The notes: a model not told the origin generated them from the letters alone. Counted from the stretch's first letter, positions 1 to 9,636 are shown. The stretch: 64,000 nucleotides of DNA from Levilactobacillus tujiorum (GCF_012641185.1 NZ_JAAXLK010000017.1:1-64000); one strand, 5' to 3'. Numbers and translations are program-made.

Positions 1-51
1 TGATACCATCAAAATTTAGAGTCTCAATACATAGTAAGCAAGATCAAAAGC

Positions 52-90
52 CGTCAGTTTTTGAAAAACATGAAAACTGACGACTTTTTT
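52..90 (+). terminator. Intrinsic terminator of an upstream gene outside the window
   Basis: A 10-bp perfect stem (CGTCAGTTTT at 52-61 pairing with AAAACTGACG at 73-82) is followed by a T run at 85-90. It closes a transcription unit entering from the left. The usual gene upstream of dnaG in lactobacilli is glyS, but none of it is visible here. Confidence 0.8.
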
Positions 91-122
91 GAAAGGTATG
101 AATAATTCAGGTTCTATTTTAT

Positions 123-371
123 GTGAGCTTACTGCTATTTTTACCACGCGCAGTCACGGTCAATGGGCTGAATACGCCGGCGGGCCGAGCTGGGCTAATT
201 TGCATGGGAGCGGCTATTTTTGTGGGATATTTGCCACCAGACGGCATCAATGTGCCACGCAACAGTGGCTGGCGGGGAAATTACCCCGCCATTCAACGTG
301 GTTTAGTGAAGTTAGGACGTGTGCTCCTCATTTTAGGCAGTGTGGCCGCCATCTTAGCTGGGAGATCGTAA
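123..371 (+). CDS. Small hypothetical membrane protein, possibly 5'-damaged
   Basis: An 82-residue frame opens with GTG and has two hydrophobic stretches, at about residues 1-10 with 27-38 and at 65-79. The C-terminal one ends in an Arg-Ser tail, as in small membrane proteins. The GTG lacks a well-placed ribosome binding site. A better site (GAAAGG at 91-96) precedes an ATG at 98 in a different frame. Joining the two would need one base change near 120, so the gene may be frameshifted or may start weakly. I do not recognise a family. It sits between a terminator and the dnaG promoter. Confidence 0.35.
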   Translation: MSLLLFLPRAVTVNGLNTPAGRAGLICMGAAIFVGYLPPDGINVPRNSGWRGNYPAIQRGLVKLGRVLLILGSVAAILAGRS

Positions 372-454
372 TTGTAGAGCCGTTTGGCTTTCATCTTGGT
401 CGCGGAAAGTGTAAATTAGACGGTAGGTACCAGTCATTCAGCGAGTTATAAAAG

Positions 455-482
455 TTGACAACGCCCCCATAGGTGGTATCAT
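455..482 (+). promoter_or_regulatory. Promoter of dnaG-rpoD
   Basis: A perfect -35 TTGACA (455-460) and a -10 TATCAT (477-482) are separated by 16 bp. They give a leader of about 105 nt before the dnaG start, which contains a terminator-like hairpin. Confidence 0.7.
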
Positions 483-517
483 ATATAGTGTATTTTTGCG
501 CACGAATTCTAATTAAA

Positions 518-554
518 GAGTCGCACTTTTCGGGTTTCCGGGGTGCGACTTTTC
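518..554 (+). terminator. Terminator-like hairpin inside the dnaG leader
   Basis: GTCGCAC (520-526) pairs with GTGCGAC (543-549), followed by TTTT, and lies between the dnaG promoter and the dnaG ribosome binding site. The T run is short, so it may act as a partial terminator or attenuator, or as an mRNA-stabilising hairpin. Confidence 0.5.
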
Positions 555-597
555 AAGGCTATGGTGAGCAAACGGGAACACGTAAGGGAGTGATTGG

Positions 598-2445
598 TTG
601 GCGAAGATACCCGAAGACGTGATTGAGACGGTTCGGACGGCCACAAATATTGCGGACGTTGTCGGCCAGTACGTGCAACTGAAGAAATCCGGTAAGAATT
701 TATTTGGTTTATGTCCCTTCCATGAGGAGCGGACGCCTTCGTTTTCTGTTTCGGAAGATAAACAAATTTTTCACTGCTTTAGCTGCGGCCGCGGGGGCAA
801 CGTATTCAAGTTCTTGATGGAGTTGGAACACGTGACGTTTCCGGAAGCGGTCGTCAAGGTGGCTGATTTTAGTCACGTTGATTTAGCCAGCGAGTATCGC
901 CAGGATGCGACTGGTCCGGCGGTGGATTCCAAGACGGGGCAGTTGTTGGCATTGCATGAGCAAGCCGCCAAACTGTATCATCATATCTTGGTGAATACCG
1001 AGATGGGACAACCAGCGTTGGATTACCTGCATGACCGGGGGTTAACTGATGAGACAATTGACACTTATCAGCTGGGTTTTGCGCCGGGACAGCGCTTGCT
1101 CAAACCCTTCTTTGACCAACGGCAAAGTGACTATCAACTCCTGCGTCAATCCGGCTTGTTTATCGAGAATGCGCAGGGTGAGTTGCGGGATCGCTTCACT
1201 GAACGGGTGATGTTTCCACTACGGAATGCGAGCGGTCATGTTGCGGCCTTCTCCGGACGATTGCTCCAAAAAGCTGACGACCAACCCAAGTATTTAAACA
1301 GCCCTGAAACCACATTATTTAATAAGAGTAAGCTGTTATTTAATTTTGACTTGGCGCGGCCGGCGATTCGACAAGCAGGAGAAGTCACGTTATTTGAAGG
1401 CTATATGGATGTGATCTCAGCGACCCAAGCGGGGGTCAAAAATGGGATTGCGTCGATGGGAACGAGCTTAACCACTGAACAGATCTATGCGATTGAACGG
1501 ACTACGGATAAACTCAATGTCTGTTATGATGGTGATGAACCTGGTCAACGGGCCATTGATCGCGCGCTGCGGCTACTAAATGAGCATAGTCATTTACAGC
1601 TAAGCGTCATTCAACTTCCTGAGGGCCAAGATCCCGATGAGTATCGTAAAGCTCATGGGGATGACGCCTTTCGGCAGATGATGGTTTCGGCTAAAGAGCC
1701 GCCGTTGCAGTTTCAGCTACGATTCTTACGACGGGATCGGCCGCTGGAGACGGATAGTGAACGTTTAGCCTATGTTAACCAGGTGTTGCCGCTCTTAGCA
1801 CAAGTTGACGAGCCGGTGGAACGTGACATGTATCTGGGGCAGCTAGCCAATGAATTTCAGATTGACAAGGCGGCGTTGGTCGCGCAACTTAAACAAGTGC
1901 AACGAGATTCGGCCGCGCAACGTGAGCGTCAGCGGCCAGCTCAATCAACGCCGGTGCCAACGGCGGCACCACCGGTAACGGTACATCAACAACGCCGGCC
2001 GTTGAATCGGTTGGAACGGGCGGAGCGCTTGTTGCTTTATCGTTGTCTGCATGACCGCAACGTTTGGGCAAAGCTGACCAGTATTGCTGATTTTAGCTTT
2101 GTGCATGACGACTATCAGATTATTTACACCTTGGCCCAGGGATATTTTCAAAAGCATCAAGTGTATCAAACCGCGCAGTTCACGGACTTCATTCAAGAAG
2201 ACCGCCTGCAGCAGTTAGTGATTGATCTCGAAGCAACAACCAATATGGCCGCGGCGGTCACCCCGCGGGAGATCGATGACTATTTAGCGGTCATTATGAA
2301 TGAGGCGCCGATTGAAGCACAGCTTCGTCAGAAGAAAAATGAACTGACGGAAGCTTCGCGACTAGGCGATGCCGACCGCCAACGCCAACTCGTCGTCGAG
2401 ATTGTGCAGTTGGAACGTCAGCGTCAGGCGAACAAACAAGTTTAA
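598..2445 (+). CDS. dnaG: DNA primase DnaG
   Basis: This primase lays down RNA primers at the replication fork in partnership with the DnaB/DnaC helicase. The N-terminal zinc-binding domain shows the CHC2 ligands (C39, H42, C60, C63). The TOPRIM catalytic core shows EGYMDVI near residue 267 and DGDEPGQ near 311. The C-terminal third is the less conserved helicase-interacting part. The 615-residue length is normal. The start is TTG, chosen because AAGGGAG lies 8-9 bases upstream and the protein begins MAKIPEDVI as expected. rpoD follows after 16 bp, the classic macromolecular-synthesis arrangement without rpsU. Confidence 0.97.
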   Translation: MAKIPEDVIETVRTATNIADVVGQYVQLKKSGKNLFGLCPFHEERTPSFSVSEDKQIFHCFSCGRGGNVFKFLMELEHVTFPEAVVKVADFSHVDLASEYRQDATGPAVDSKTGQLLALHEQAAKLYHHILVNTEMGQPALDYLHDRGLTDETIDTYQLGFAPGQRLLKPFFDQRQSDYQLLRQSGLFIENAQGELRDRFTERVMFPLRNASGHVAAFSGRLLQKADDQPKYLNSPETTLFNKSKLLFNFDLARPAIRQAGEVTLFEGYMDVISATQAGVKNGIASMGTSLTTEQIYAIERTTDKLNVCYDGDEPGQRAIDRALRLLNEHSHLQLSVIQLPEGQDPDEYRKAHGDDAFRQMMVSAKEPPLQFQLRFLRRDRPLETDSERLAYVNQVLPLLAQVDEPVERDMYLGQLANEFQIDKAALVAQLKQVQRDSAAQRERQRPAQSTPVPTAAPPVTVHQQRRPLNRLERAERLLLYRCLHDRNVWAKLTSIADFSFVHDDYQIIYTLAQGYFQKHQVYQTAQFTDFIQEDRLQQLVIDLEATTNMAAAVTPREIDDYLAVIMNEAPIEAQLRQKKNELTEASRLGDADRQRQLVVEIVQLERQRQANKQV

Positions 2446-2461
2446 TCTAGGGGGTATTTTA

Positions 2462-3586
2462 ATGGCGAAAAAAACCACGGATCAACCAATGTTTGATCAA
2501 AAAGCATACAACAAGACGGTGCGCGCTTTGATTAAAAACACCAAGAAGGCTGGTAGCATCACGTATGATGAACTGGCTGACAAGGTGGCGACACCTTACA
2601 CGCTGGATGCCAAGCAAATGGATAAGTTACTTGAAACGATTTCCGATGCCGGGATCAGTGTGGTTGATGCTAAGGGTGAGCCAGACCCACGGGCCGTTAA
2701 AGCCCAAAAGGCCGTTTCAAAGAAGGAATTGAAGGATGCCGGGACCACGACTGGGGTTAAGATCAATGACCCAGTGCGGATGTACTTGAAGGAAATTGGT
2801 CGGGTCAACCTGTTAACGGCGGACCAAGAAGTGGCCTTAGCGTTGCGGATTGAAAACGGTGAAGAAGAGGCTAAGCAAGAATTGGCTGAAGCCAACTTAC
2901 GGTTGGTTGTGTCGATTGCTAAGCGGTATGTCGGTCGGGGCATGCAATTCTTGGACTTGATTCAAGAAGGGAACATGGGCTTGATGAAGGCCGTCGAAAA
3001 GTTCGACTACCGGAAAGGGTTTAAGTTCTCGACGTACGCCACTTGGTGGATTCGTCAGGCGATCACCCGGGCAATCGCTGACCAAGCACGGACGATTCGG
3101 ATCCCTGTACACATGGTTGAAACCATCAACAAGTTGATCCGGATTCAACGGCAATTACTCCAAGACTTAGGGCGGGAACCAACGCCTGAAGAAATTGGGG
3201 CAGAAATGGATATGCCAACGGAAAAGGTCCGGGAAATCTTGAAGATTGCCCAAGAACCAGTTTCCTTGGAAACACCAATTGGTGAAGAGGATGACTCTCA
3301 CTTGGGAGATTTCATTGAAGACCAAGATGCCACGAGTCCTGCTGATCACGCCGCTTACGAACTTCTGAAGGAACAGTTGGAAAGTGTCTTGGACACGCTG
3401 ACTGACCGGGAAGAAAACGTGTTGCGGTTGCGGTTTGGCCTGGATGATGGTCGGACCCGGACTCTGGAAGAAGTCGGCAAGGTCTTTGGCGTTACGCGTG
3501 AACGGATTCGTCAGATCGAAGCCAAGGCATTACGCAAATTGCGTCACCCTTCACGGAGCAAGCAATTAAAGGATTTCTTGGAATAA
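2462..3586 (+). CDS. rpoD: Primary sigma factor RpoD (sigma A)
   Basis: This is the housekeeping sigma factor of RNA polymerase. It recognises TTGACA/TATAAT promoters such as several in this window. Region 1.1 is at the N-terminus. The highly conserved regions 2.1-2.4 ([15 protein letters not shown] through [11 protein letters not shown]) span about residues 145-210. Region 4.2 ([18 protein letters not shown]) is near residues 344-361. The start is the ATG preceded by AGGGGGT. A longer in-frame opening runs back into dnaG but has no support. The 374-residue length matches lactobacillar RpoD. It is co-transcribed with dnaG and closed by a strong terminator. Confidence 0.97.
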   Translation: MAKKTTDQPMFDQKAYNKTVRALIKNTKKAGSITYDELADKVATPYTLDAKQMDKLLETISDAGISVVDAKGEPDPRAVKAQKAVSKKELKDAGTTTGVKINDPVRMYLKEIGRVNLLTADQEVALALRIENGEEEAKQELAEANLRLVVSIAKRYVGRGMQFLDLIQEGNMGLMKAVEKFDYRKGFKFSTYATWWIRQAITRAIADQARTIRIPVHMVETINKLIRIQRQLLQDLGREPTPEEIGAEMDMPTEKVREILKIAQEPVSLETPIGEEDDSHLGDFIEDQDATSPADHAAYELLKEQLESVLDTLTDREENVLRLRFGLDDGRTRTLEEVGKVFGVTRERIRQIEAKALRKLRHPSRSKQLKDFLE

Positions 3587-3609
3587 ATTAATACTTGATT
3601 AGGAAGAAA

Positions 3610-3655
3610 GGTCGTTCGAGACAGCCGGTTGGCTGAACCTCGAACGGCCTTTTTG
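3610..3655 (+). terminator. Terminator after rpoD
   Basis: GGTCGTTCGAG (3610-3620) pairs perfectly with CTCGAACGGCC (3639-3649), followed by TTTTT. A second small stem lies in the loop. It ends the dnaG-rpoD unit. Confidence 0.9.
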
Positions 3656-3870
3656 ATTGGAAAATGTTTTGACTAGAGTCAGCTGTTTCAAAGTATTTAA
3701 AATTGTGAAACCTTATGAAAATCTGGTCACGATATTATGACTAAACTCGGCATCCAAATTTTCCAGCAATATTAATGAGCTCCATGGCCGGAATTTTACC
3801 GTTGGTTAAAAAAGACGAGTAAAAGTAGTTTTTATCATACGTCGTTTATAGTATAGTTGTACCAGCTGGT

Positions 3871-3884
3871 AGAAACCGTTTACA
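3871..3884 (+). promoter_or_regulatory. Candidate CcpA catabolite-responsive element (cre)
   Basis: AGAAACCGTTTACA matches the published consensus WGWAANCGNTNWCA at all positions. It lies about 45 bp upstream of the -35 of the Rrf2-MMPL promoter, in a 417-bp gene-free interval (3587-4003). A cre far upstream of the promoter could be an activating site or serve another start site. No promoter overlapping it is clear. Confidence 0.4.
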
Positions 3885-3890
3885 TTAAAA

Positions 3891-3912
3891 AATATCAGAA
3901 TAAGGTGATATT
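3891..3912. promoter_or_regulatory. Inverted repeat, candidate operator of the Rrf2 regulator
   Basis: AATATCA (3891-3897) and TGATATT (3906-3912) form a perfect 7-bp inverted repeat with an 8-bp spacer, ending 16 bp before the -35 hexamer. Its position just upstream of a regulator gene suggests autoregulation. Nothing else in the sequence identifies the binding protein. Confidence 0.4.
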
Positions 3913-3928
3913 TATTGGGATTAAGGCC

Positions 3929-3956
3929 TTGAAAAAATGACAAAAGGGGATATAAT
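3929..3956 (+). promoter_or_regulatory. Promoter of the Rrf2-MMPL unit
   Basis: The -35 TTGAAA (3929-3934), a 16-bp spacer and a perfect -10 TATAAT (3951-3956) stand about 47 bp before the GTG start of the regulator gene. Confidence 0.7.
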
Positions 3957-4003
3957 GTATCTCGTTTAAAACATAGGAGGGACAAGGGAATAGGAGGTAT
4001 ATT

Positions 4004-4522
4004 GTGAGAACTAAACCGAGCTTGGAACAGGCCTTATGTATCGTGGCCCTACTAGGCATTCAAGATCGAAAGGTTCCGCTCCACAGTCATTTAGTGGCAG
4101 AAAGACTGGGGGTTTCAACCAGTTATTTGAAGAAAATTGTGCAAAAATTAGCCGCTGGTGGGATCGTTAAAACTGTTTCCGGTCGTGACGGCGGGATTAT
4201 GTTGACTAAAAATCCCATGAAAATAACCCTGCTCGACGTTTTCAATGCCATTGAAGGCACCACTGCGTTTGTGCATAATACGGGACTGGTCTCAAAGGTC
4301 TTTGATCTCGATCAAAAGGATACTTTCATGACAACGTATCAATTGAAAGATTTCAAGGATACGCGGCCAGTGGCCAATGTGATGAACGTCTTTGCCCAGG
4401 CGGAAAAACAGTTTCGACAAGAACTAGCAACACTGGTTATCGGCGATGTCTTGCCAACAGCTTCTGGCCAACCCATCCAACTGGATTGGACGAAGTGGCT
4501 GACCCGGCCAACCGCAGAATAG
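4004..4522 (+). CDS. Rrf2-family transcriptional regulator
   Basis: This 172-residue winged-helix regulator has the Rrf2 layout. The N-terminal helix-turn-helix (LVAERLGVSTSYLKKIVQKL) is near residues 30-49 and the wing (VSGRDGGIML) near 58-67, with an effector/dimer region after that. The only cysteine is C12, so the three-cysteine Fe-S ligand set of IscR or NsrR is absent. It is probably not a redox sensor and more like the YwnA-type members. The GTG start follows AGGAGGTATATT. The MMPL exporter begins 49 bp downstream in the same direction, which makes that gene its likely target. The ligand is unknown. Confidence 0.85.
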   Translation: MRTKPSLEQALCIVALLGIQDRKVPLHSHLVAERLGVSTSYLKKIVQKLAAGGIVKTVSGRDGGIMLTKNPMKITLLDVFNAIEGTTAFVHNTGLVSKVFDLDQKDTFMTTYQLKDFKDTRPVANVMNVFAQAEKQFRQELATLVIGDVLPTASGQPIQLDWTKWLTRPTAE

Positions 4523-4571
4523 AAAACTAGAAATACAGAAATTAACGTTAAATTTGTCAGGAGGTTTCAAC

Positions 4572-7500
4572 GTGCGTTGGATGAATAAACATTACATCTG
4601 GAACGTGATTGGCTGGCTAATCATTGTGATTATGGCGGTGGTCACGATTCCCAACATGAGTAAATTGGTGGCAGATAAGGGACAGATTACGGTTCCTAAT
4701 AGCTACCAGAGTTCTCGCGCAACGACCATGCAGGATCAGTGGGGACGTTCGCAGCGAGGCACGACCGCAGTTGTCGTCGTCTTTAATAACGGCAATTCGG
4801 CGTTAACGGCGTCGCAGAAGACGCAGATTGATCAGACCATTCAACGAATTAAAGATCATCGAGATCAATACGAAATTCGCTCGATTACGGCTGCCAGTGA
4901 CAGTTCCACGGCAGCCTCACAGCTTGTTTCAAAGGATAAGAGCACACAGTTACTCCAGCTGAACGTGCATAAGTCCTCTAGTCACTCGGTCACTAAGATT
5001 CGTGATCAAATCACCAAATTGGCTAAGACCAGCGGTGTGAAGACTTACGTGACTGGGGCGGATGTCTTGAACCAAGACTTCTCTGATGCCACGCAAGCAG
5101 GGGTCCAAAAGACAGAGATCATTGCGGCCATCTTTATCTTCCTGGTACTGTGGTTAGTCTTCCGTTCGCCAATTACACCGCTCTTTTCACTGTTGACAGT
5201 GGCCGTGTCCGTCATCACGTCTATTTCCGTGGTGGCTAACCTAGTGAACCGCTTCAACTTTCCGTTCTCAAACTTTACCGAAGTGTTCATCGTCATTGTC
5301 CTCTTCGGGATTGGGACCGACTATAACATTCTCTTGTATAACGAGTTCCGCGAGCGACTAGCGAGTGGTAAGGACAGGTACACTGCGACTAAGGAAGCCA
5401 CTAAGGTTGGTGGCAGAACCGTGTTGTACTCCGGCCTGTCTGTCCTAATCGGGATGAGTGTGTTGGGCTTTGCTAACTTCTCACTGTACCGTTCAGCCGT
5501 TGGGATTGCCGTTGGGGTGGTCGTCTTATTAGCGGTTCTCTTGACGCTGAATCCCTTCTTTATGGCGATCTGTGGTCCCCACATGTTCTGGCCCATCAAG
5601 AAGTTCCAAGGTGAAGGTGACAGTCGGCTTTGGCACGCCATGGCTAAACACGCCATGATTCGGCCCGTGATTACCTTAATCTTGACGGGGATCGTCTTTA
5701 TTCCACTGGCGTTAACGTCACACGGAACACTGGACTACGACAACTTGGTAGAAATTGGCGATAATGTCCCGGCTAAGCAAGGGTTTAAGGTTGTGCAGCA
5801 ACACTTCTCTAAGGGGACAGCGGAGCCGACGACAATTTATATCCAAAGTAAAGACAAAATGGATAACGAGAAGACCCTGCTGATTGTTGATCGGTTAACC
5901 AAACAACTGCAACAAACTGAAGGCGTGAAAACCGTTGCCTCTGTCACCCAGCCAGGGGGTAAGGCCATTAAGAAGCTTTACGTCCGCAATCAAATGAGTG
6001 ACGTCACGACTGGACTGGTGAAGGCCCAGCAAGGGGTCAACAAGGTCAATAAGGGGCTACAGTCCGCCAATAGCTCACTCAGCAAGCAAAATGTTAGTGG
6101 GGCCGTTAAGGATGCAAACACGTTAGCCTCAGGAGCGAAAAAAGTTAGTACCGGGACGCAGCAGCTACAGAGTGGTATCTCTCAAGTCGCTGCAAATGTC
6201 AATGCACTGAACAGTCAGGTTTCTTCCGCCTCTGGTGGTAAACAGGCTGCCCAGTTGGCCCAATTGGAGACGGCTTTGCCGCAACTGAATGCCGCAATTC
6301 AACAATTGAATCAAGAGGTCTCCTCGAATTCGACTAGTGCGAGTGGTGTGACAAGCTCCTTGACCACCATTAAGACCAGCACACAAGACATCGCGTCACA
6401 ATTGGCCAAGCTAGAGAGTGCGACGAGCAACTTGCCAAGTATGAGTGCGAGCTCGGTGGCTGCTGCCTTTAGTCAACAAGGTGTACCGTTGTCTGCTGCT
6501 CAAAAGACAGTATTAGCGGGCGTTTTGCAAAAGCAAAGTGCTGCTCAAAGTCAGCTGCAGGCAACGTTAAGCAGCTCGTTAAAACAAATCGGTAGTGATG
6601 CCAGTGCCATTGGCTCTGCGGATCAAACAGTAGCGAGTCAGCTACAAGCGCTGCAAGGGTCGACTAGTCAATTGCAAACGGCAGTCGCCCAGTTAGCTCA
6701 GAGTTCCGGGCAAGTTATCCCTGGCGCAACGACGGCCTTACAGCAAGCAGGTGCGCAGTCGACACAGTTAGCGACGGCCACTGGAAAACTGTCTGGTGCC
6801 ATGTTTAGCATGAATAGTCAGATGCCAGCCTTGGTTTCCGGTGCTAATCAGGTTGCAGCTGGTAACCAAACGATGGCGGAAAAGCTGGCTGCGATGAGTA
6901 AGCAGTTGACGGCCTTACGTAAAGGGTTAACTTCAGCAAGCACTGGTTTGACCCAGGTGTCAACTGGTGTCGGTACAGCGAATACGTATCTGAAGGGCTT
7001 ACAGAAATCCGCAGCGGCAGAAACGTTCTATATTCCAAGCAAGCAGTTGCATGGTAGTTCGTTTAAGCCGGCGCTAAAGACTTATATGTCGCCGGATCGA
7101 AAGATTACCAAGCTGACGGTGGTCCTGGACGATGATCCGAGTTCAGCTGCTGCCATGGCCCGCTTACCTAAGCTAGAAAAGGTGGTTAACGGTGCTTTAG
7201 CCGGGACGAGTTTGAAGAATGCGGAAGTGGCCTTTGGTGGAAACACTTCGCAGACCAACGATATCAACGATATGGCTTCTAGCGACTTTACGCGGACGGT
7301 CATTATCATGCTTGCCGGCATCTTCGTGGCCTTGATGATTGTGACCCGGTCGCTGGTTCAACCAATCGTGATCGAAGGGATTCTGGTCGTGGCCTACTCT
7401 GGTGCCTTAACCATTGTTCACTGGTTAGTAGATCCCGTGCTAGGAACCGATATGCTGACGTGGAACACACCGTTCTTTACGTTTGTGATGTTGATTTCAT

Positions 7501-7856
7501 TAGGGGTTGACTACTCAATCTTCCTGATGCGGAAATACCGTGAGTTCCTGCATGAACCGGGCGCAACCAGTGAAAAGATGCTCCGGGCGTCTACCGTTAT
7601 TGGGACGGTCGTCCTCTCTGCCGGGGTTATCTTGAGCGGAACTTTTGCCGCCTTGATTCCATCCGGGGTCATGACACTGATTCAGATTGCGTTAGCCGTG
7701 ATCATCGGGATTATCCTGCTGGTCATTCTCCTGCCAATCGTCATGCCTGCCGTGATGAAGATTACCTACCCGTACCCATATTCTAAGATGGCGCGGGCGC
7801 AGAATGAGGCGGATGAAGGACGTGAAAACCCGATCTCCCGTCGACAAAAGAAGTAA
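4572..7856 (+). CDS. MMPL/RND-superfamily membrane transporter
   Basis: This 1094-residue protein has the two-repeat MMPL layout of the YdfJ type: one N-terminal transmembrane helix (about 8-28), a first extracellular loop, a five-to-six-helix cluster (about 183-375), a second and very long extracellular region (about 390-905), and a C-terminal cluster (about 907-1066). The signature GIGTDYNI and its repeat SLGVDYSI carry the Asp-Tyr pair used for proton coupling. The long loop is rich in Ser, Gln, Ala and Thr with heptad-like spacing and is probably coiled coil. The GTG start is preferred because AGGAGG lies 7 bases upstream; a TTG 18 bases earlier lies before the SD. The substrate (lipid, cell-wall component or toxic compound) cannot be read. 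Confidence 0.85.
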   Translation: MRWMNKHYIWNVIGWLIIVIMAVVTIPNMSKLVADKGQITVPNSYQSSRATTMQDQWGRSQRGTTAVVVVFNNGNSALTASQKTQIDQTIQRIKDHRDQYEIRSITAASDSSTAASQLVSKDKSTQLLQLNVHKSSSHSVTKIRDQITKLAKTSGVKTYVTGADVLNQDFSDATQAGVQKTEIIAAIFIFLVLWLVFRSPITPLFSLLTVAVSVITSISVVANLVNRFNFPFSNFTEVFIVIVLFGIGTDYNILLYNEFRERLASGKDRYTATKEATKVGGRTVLYSGLSVLIGMSVLGFANFSLYRSAVGIAVGVVVLLAVLLTLNPFFMAICGPHMFWPIKKFQGEGDSRLWHAMAKHAMIRPVITLILTGIVFIPLALTSHGTLDYDNLVEIGDNVPAKQGFKVVQQHFSKGTAEPTTIYIQSKDKMDNEKTLLIVDRLTKQLQQTEGVKTVASVTQPGGKAIKKLYVRNQMSDVTTGLVKAQQGVNKVNKGLQSANSSLSKQNVSGAVKDANTLASGAKKVSTGTQQLQSGISQVAANVNALNSQVSSASGGKQAAQLAQLETALPQLNAAIQQLNQEVSSNSTSASGVTSSLTTIKTSTQDIASQLAKLESATSNLPSMSASSVAAAFSQQGVPLSAAQKTVLAGVLQKQSAAQSQLQATLSSSLKQIGSDASAIGSADQTVASQLQALQGSTSQLQTAVAQLAQSSGQVIPGATTALQQAGAQSTQLATATGKLSGAMFSMNSQMPALVSGANQVAAGNQTMAEKLAAMSKQLTALRKGLTSASTGLTQVSTGVGTANTYLKGLQKSAAAETFYIPSKQLHGSSFKPALKTYMSPDRKITKLTVVLDDDPSSAAAMARLPKLEKVVNGALAGTSLKNAEVAFGGNTSQTNDINDMASSDFTRTVIIMLAGIFVALMIVTRSLVQPIVIEGILVVAYSGALTIVHWLVDPVLGTDMLTWNTPFFTFVMLISLGVDYSIFLMRKYREFLHEPGATSEKMLRASTVIGTVVLSAGVILSGTFAALIPSGVMTLIQIALAVIIGIILLVILLPIVMPAVMKITYPYPYSKMARAQNEADEGRENPISRRQKK

Positions 7857-7874
7857 TTGAACGCGTCTTACTAG

Positions 7875-7912
7875 AGCACGTTCCATCAATCGTTGGTGGA
7901 ACGTGCTTTTTG
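7875..7912 (+). terminator. Terminator after the MMPL gene
   Basis: AGCACGTTCCA (7875-7885) pairs perfectly with TGGAACGTGCT (7897-7907), followed by a T run. Between it and trmK (7913-8135) I see only a possible -10 TATACT at 8094-8099 with a poor -35. Confidence 0.9.
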
Positions 7913-8135
7913 TGTCAGGATACTGAGAACGGGTGCGGCCGGTACTACAAAAACAACTTCTAAAAACTCTCCAGCTACGATTAATGACGAAATTTTCGAG
8001 ATGTCAATCGCATCTTTTTCAAGAAGCTGGCCAGGATCTTAACAACTGGTTATTTTATCGTAAGTACGGCTATTCAAGCGGCGCGGACTAGCTTATACTT
8101 AGACTAATTAGGAATTTGGAAAGGAAGATTATTGA

Positions 8136-8843
8136 ATGGATGCAGACCATTTATCGGTGCGTTTGGCCACCGTTGCTGATTACGTCCCAACTGGAAGTCG
8201 GTTGGCGGATATTGGAACCGACCACGCTTACTTGCCAGTTAACCTCGCAAAACAGGGGAAGATCGTTGGTGGCGTCGCGGGTGAGGTTGTCAAAGGCCCG
8301 TTTGAAAATGCCCAGCATGAGATTAAGAAAGAGGGCCTAGACGACCGAATCACGGCGCGCCTGGCTAATGGATTACGCGCCATTGAGACGAGCGACCACA
8401 TTGATACGGTCGTGATTGCGGGGATGGGTGGTACGCTGATTGCCCAGATTTTGACGCAGGACTTCGATCGCTTGACGGGCGTGCAACGGCTCGTGTTGCA
8501 ACCCAACGTGGGTGAAAAGAACGTTCGCCAATTTTTAATGACCCATGGCTTTCAATTGGTTGCGGAAAAGATCGTGACTGAGGATGGGCACGACTATGAA
8601 ATTCTAGTGGCGGACCGAGCAGCGGCTCCCCAGCAATATAACGATGAAGAGTTGCGGTTTGGGCCTTATCTATTGGCGGAACACAATGATATCTTTATTG
8701 CCAAGTGGCAGCGGGAACTGGCACGGACCAAACAGGTTTTGGCCCAGGTTCGATCCGCCAAGGCGGTGCCCGCAGCCAAGGTAGCGGCTCTGGAAACGGA
8801 AATTAAAGAAATTGAGGAGGTCTTGCAACGTGTTGGTGCGTGA
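8136..8843 (+). CDS. trmK: tRNA (adenine(22)-N1)-methyltransferase TrmK
   Basis: TrmK uses S-adenosylmethionine to methylate N1 of A22 in tRNA. The Rossmann SAM-binding motif (GSRLADIGTDHAYLPVNLA) lies at about residues 21-39, followed by VIAGMGGTLI at about 89-98 and a C-terminal coiled coil (KVAALETEIKEIEEVL) typical of the YqfN family. The 235-residue length is normal. The ATG follows GGAAAGGAAG. It overlaps the next gene by 14 bp, the usual trmK-yqfO coupling. In most Firmicutes it directly follows rpoD; here the Rrf2-MMPL pair lies between. Confidence 0.92.
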   Translation: MDADHLSVRLATVADYVPTGSRLADIGTDHAYLPVNLAKQGKIVGGVAGEVVKGPFENAQHEIKKEGLDDRITARLANGLRAIETSDHIDTVVIAGMGGTLIAQILTQDFDRLTGVQRLVLQPNVGEKNVRQFLMTHGFQLVAEKIVTEDGHDYEILVADRAAAPQQYNDEELRFGPYLLAEHNDIFIAKWQRELARTKQVLAQVRSAKAVPAAKVAALETEIKEIEEVLQRVGA

Positions 8844-9636
8844 GTTAGTTGAACGCTTCGAACAATTTGCCCCGAAGACGTGGGCGGAGCCTGGTGATCC
8901 GGTGGGTCTCCAACTGGGACGTTTAGACGCTGATGTTCACAAGGTGCTGGTCACGTTAGATGTTCGCCCTGAGGTGGTGGCTGAGGCCATTGCTGTAGGC
9001 GCAGATTTTATCTTTGCGCACCATCCCATGATGTTTCATCCAGCAAAGAACTTAGACCTGGCAGTGCCACAAAATCAGATGTATGCGACGCTCTTACAGC
9101 ACGGTATCACCGTTTATGGCGCCCATACCAATTTGGACAGCGCACCAGGTGGAATGAATGACTGGCTGGCGACGGCACTGGGGTTACAAGATGTCGAGGG
9201 ATTAGTTCCCAGCAACGGCGTGTCGGCAACGCCTGAGATTACGATGGGACGGATTGGAAATCTCGCCACACCAACGACCGTCCAGCAGTTTGCAGAGAAT
9301 TGCAAGCGAATCTTCAAGGTGAAGGGGTTACGGCTAGTCAGCCATACACCAGACGCCCCCGTAAAGCGAGTGGCCGTCTTGGGCGGTAGTGGTGGTCCAT
9401 TTTATCAAACGGCTTTGGCCAAGGGTGCCGACGTTTACGTGACGGGGGATATTTCCTATCATCCCGGGCACGATATGATTGCGGCTGGGCTAAACGTGGT
9501 TGATCCAGGCCACCATATTGAGAGTATCTGTAAGCCCCACTTGCAAGCGTTGTTTACGCAGTGGGCGGCCGAAAATAAGTGGCCAATCACGGTCGTGGCC
9601 TCGCAATTAAATACTGACCCGTTCACTTTTATTTAG
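8830..9636 (+). CDS. Nif3-like dinuclear metal centre protein (YqfO family)
   Basis: This protein of 268 residues belongs to the NIF3/YqfO family, often described as GTP cyclohydrolase 1 type 2-like. The metal ligands are visible in FAHHPMMFHP near residues 62-71, in HTNLDSAPGGMND, and in the C-terminal GDISYHPGHD and DPGHHIES. Its physiological role is unsettled. GTG at 8830 is preferred because AGGAGG lies 9 bases upstream inside trmK; TTG 8833 or GTG 8836 are alternatives. It is shorter than the 370-residue bacillar form because the central PII-like insertion is small or missing. Confidence 0.9.
   Translation: MLVRELVERFEQFAPKTWAEPGDPVGLQLGRLDADVHKVLVTLDVRPEVVAEAIAVGADFIFAHHPMMFHPAKNLDLAVPQNQMYATLLQHGITVYGAHTNLDSAPGGMNDWLATALGLQDVEGLVPSNGVSATPEITMGRIGNLATPTTVQQFAENCKRIFKVKGLRLVSHTPDAPVKRVAVLGGSGGPFYQTALAKGADVYVTGDISYHPGHDMIAAGLNVVDPGHHIESICKPHLQALFTQWAAENKWPITVVASQLNTDPFTFI

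Noticed and set aside
8041-8110. Small RNA or promoter upstream of trmK
   Set aside because: Only a lone TATACT and scattered short complementarities are visible; not enough to support a feature.
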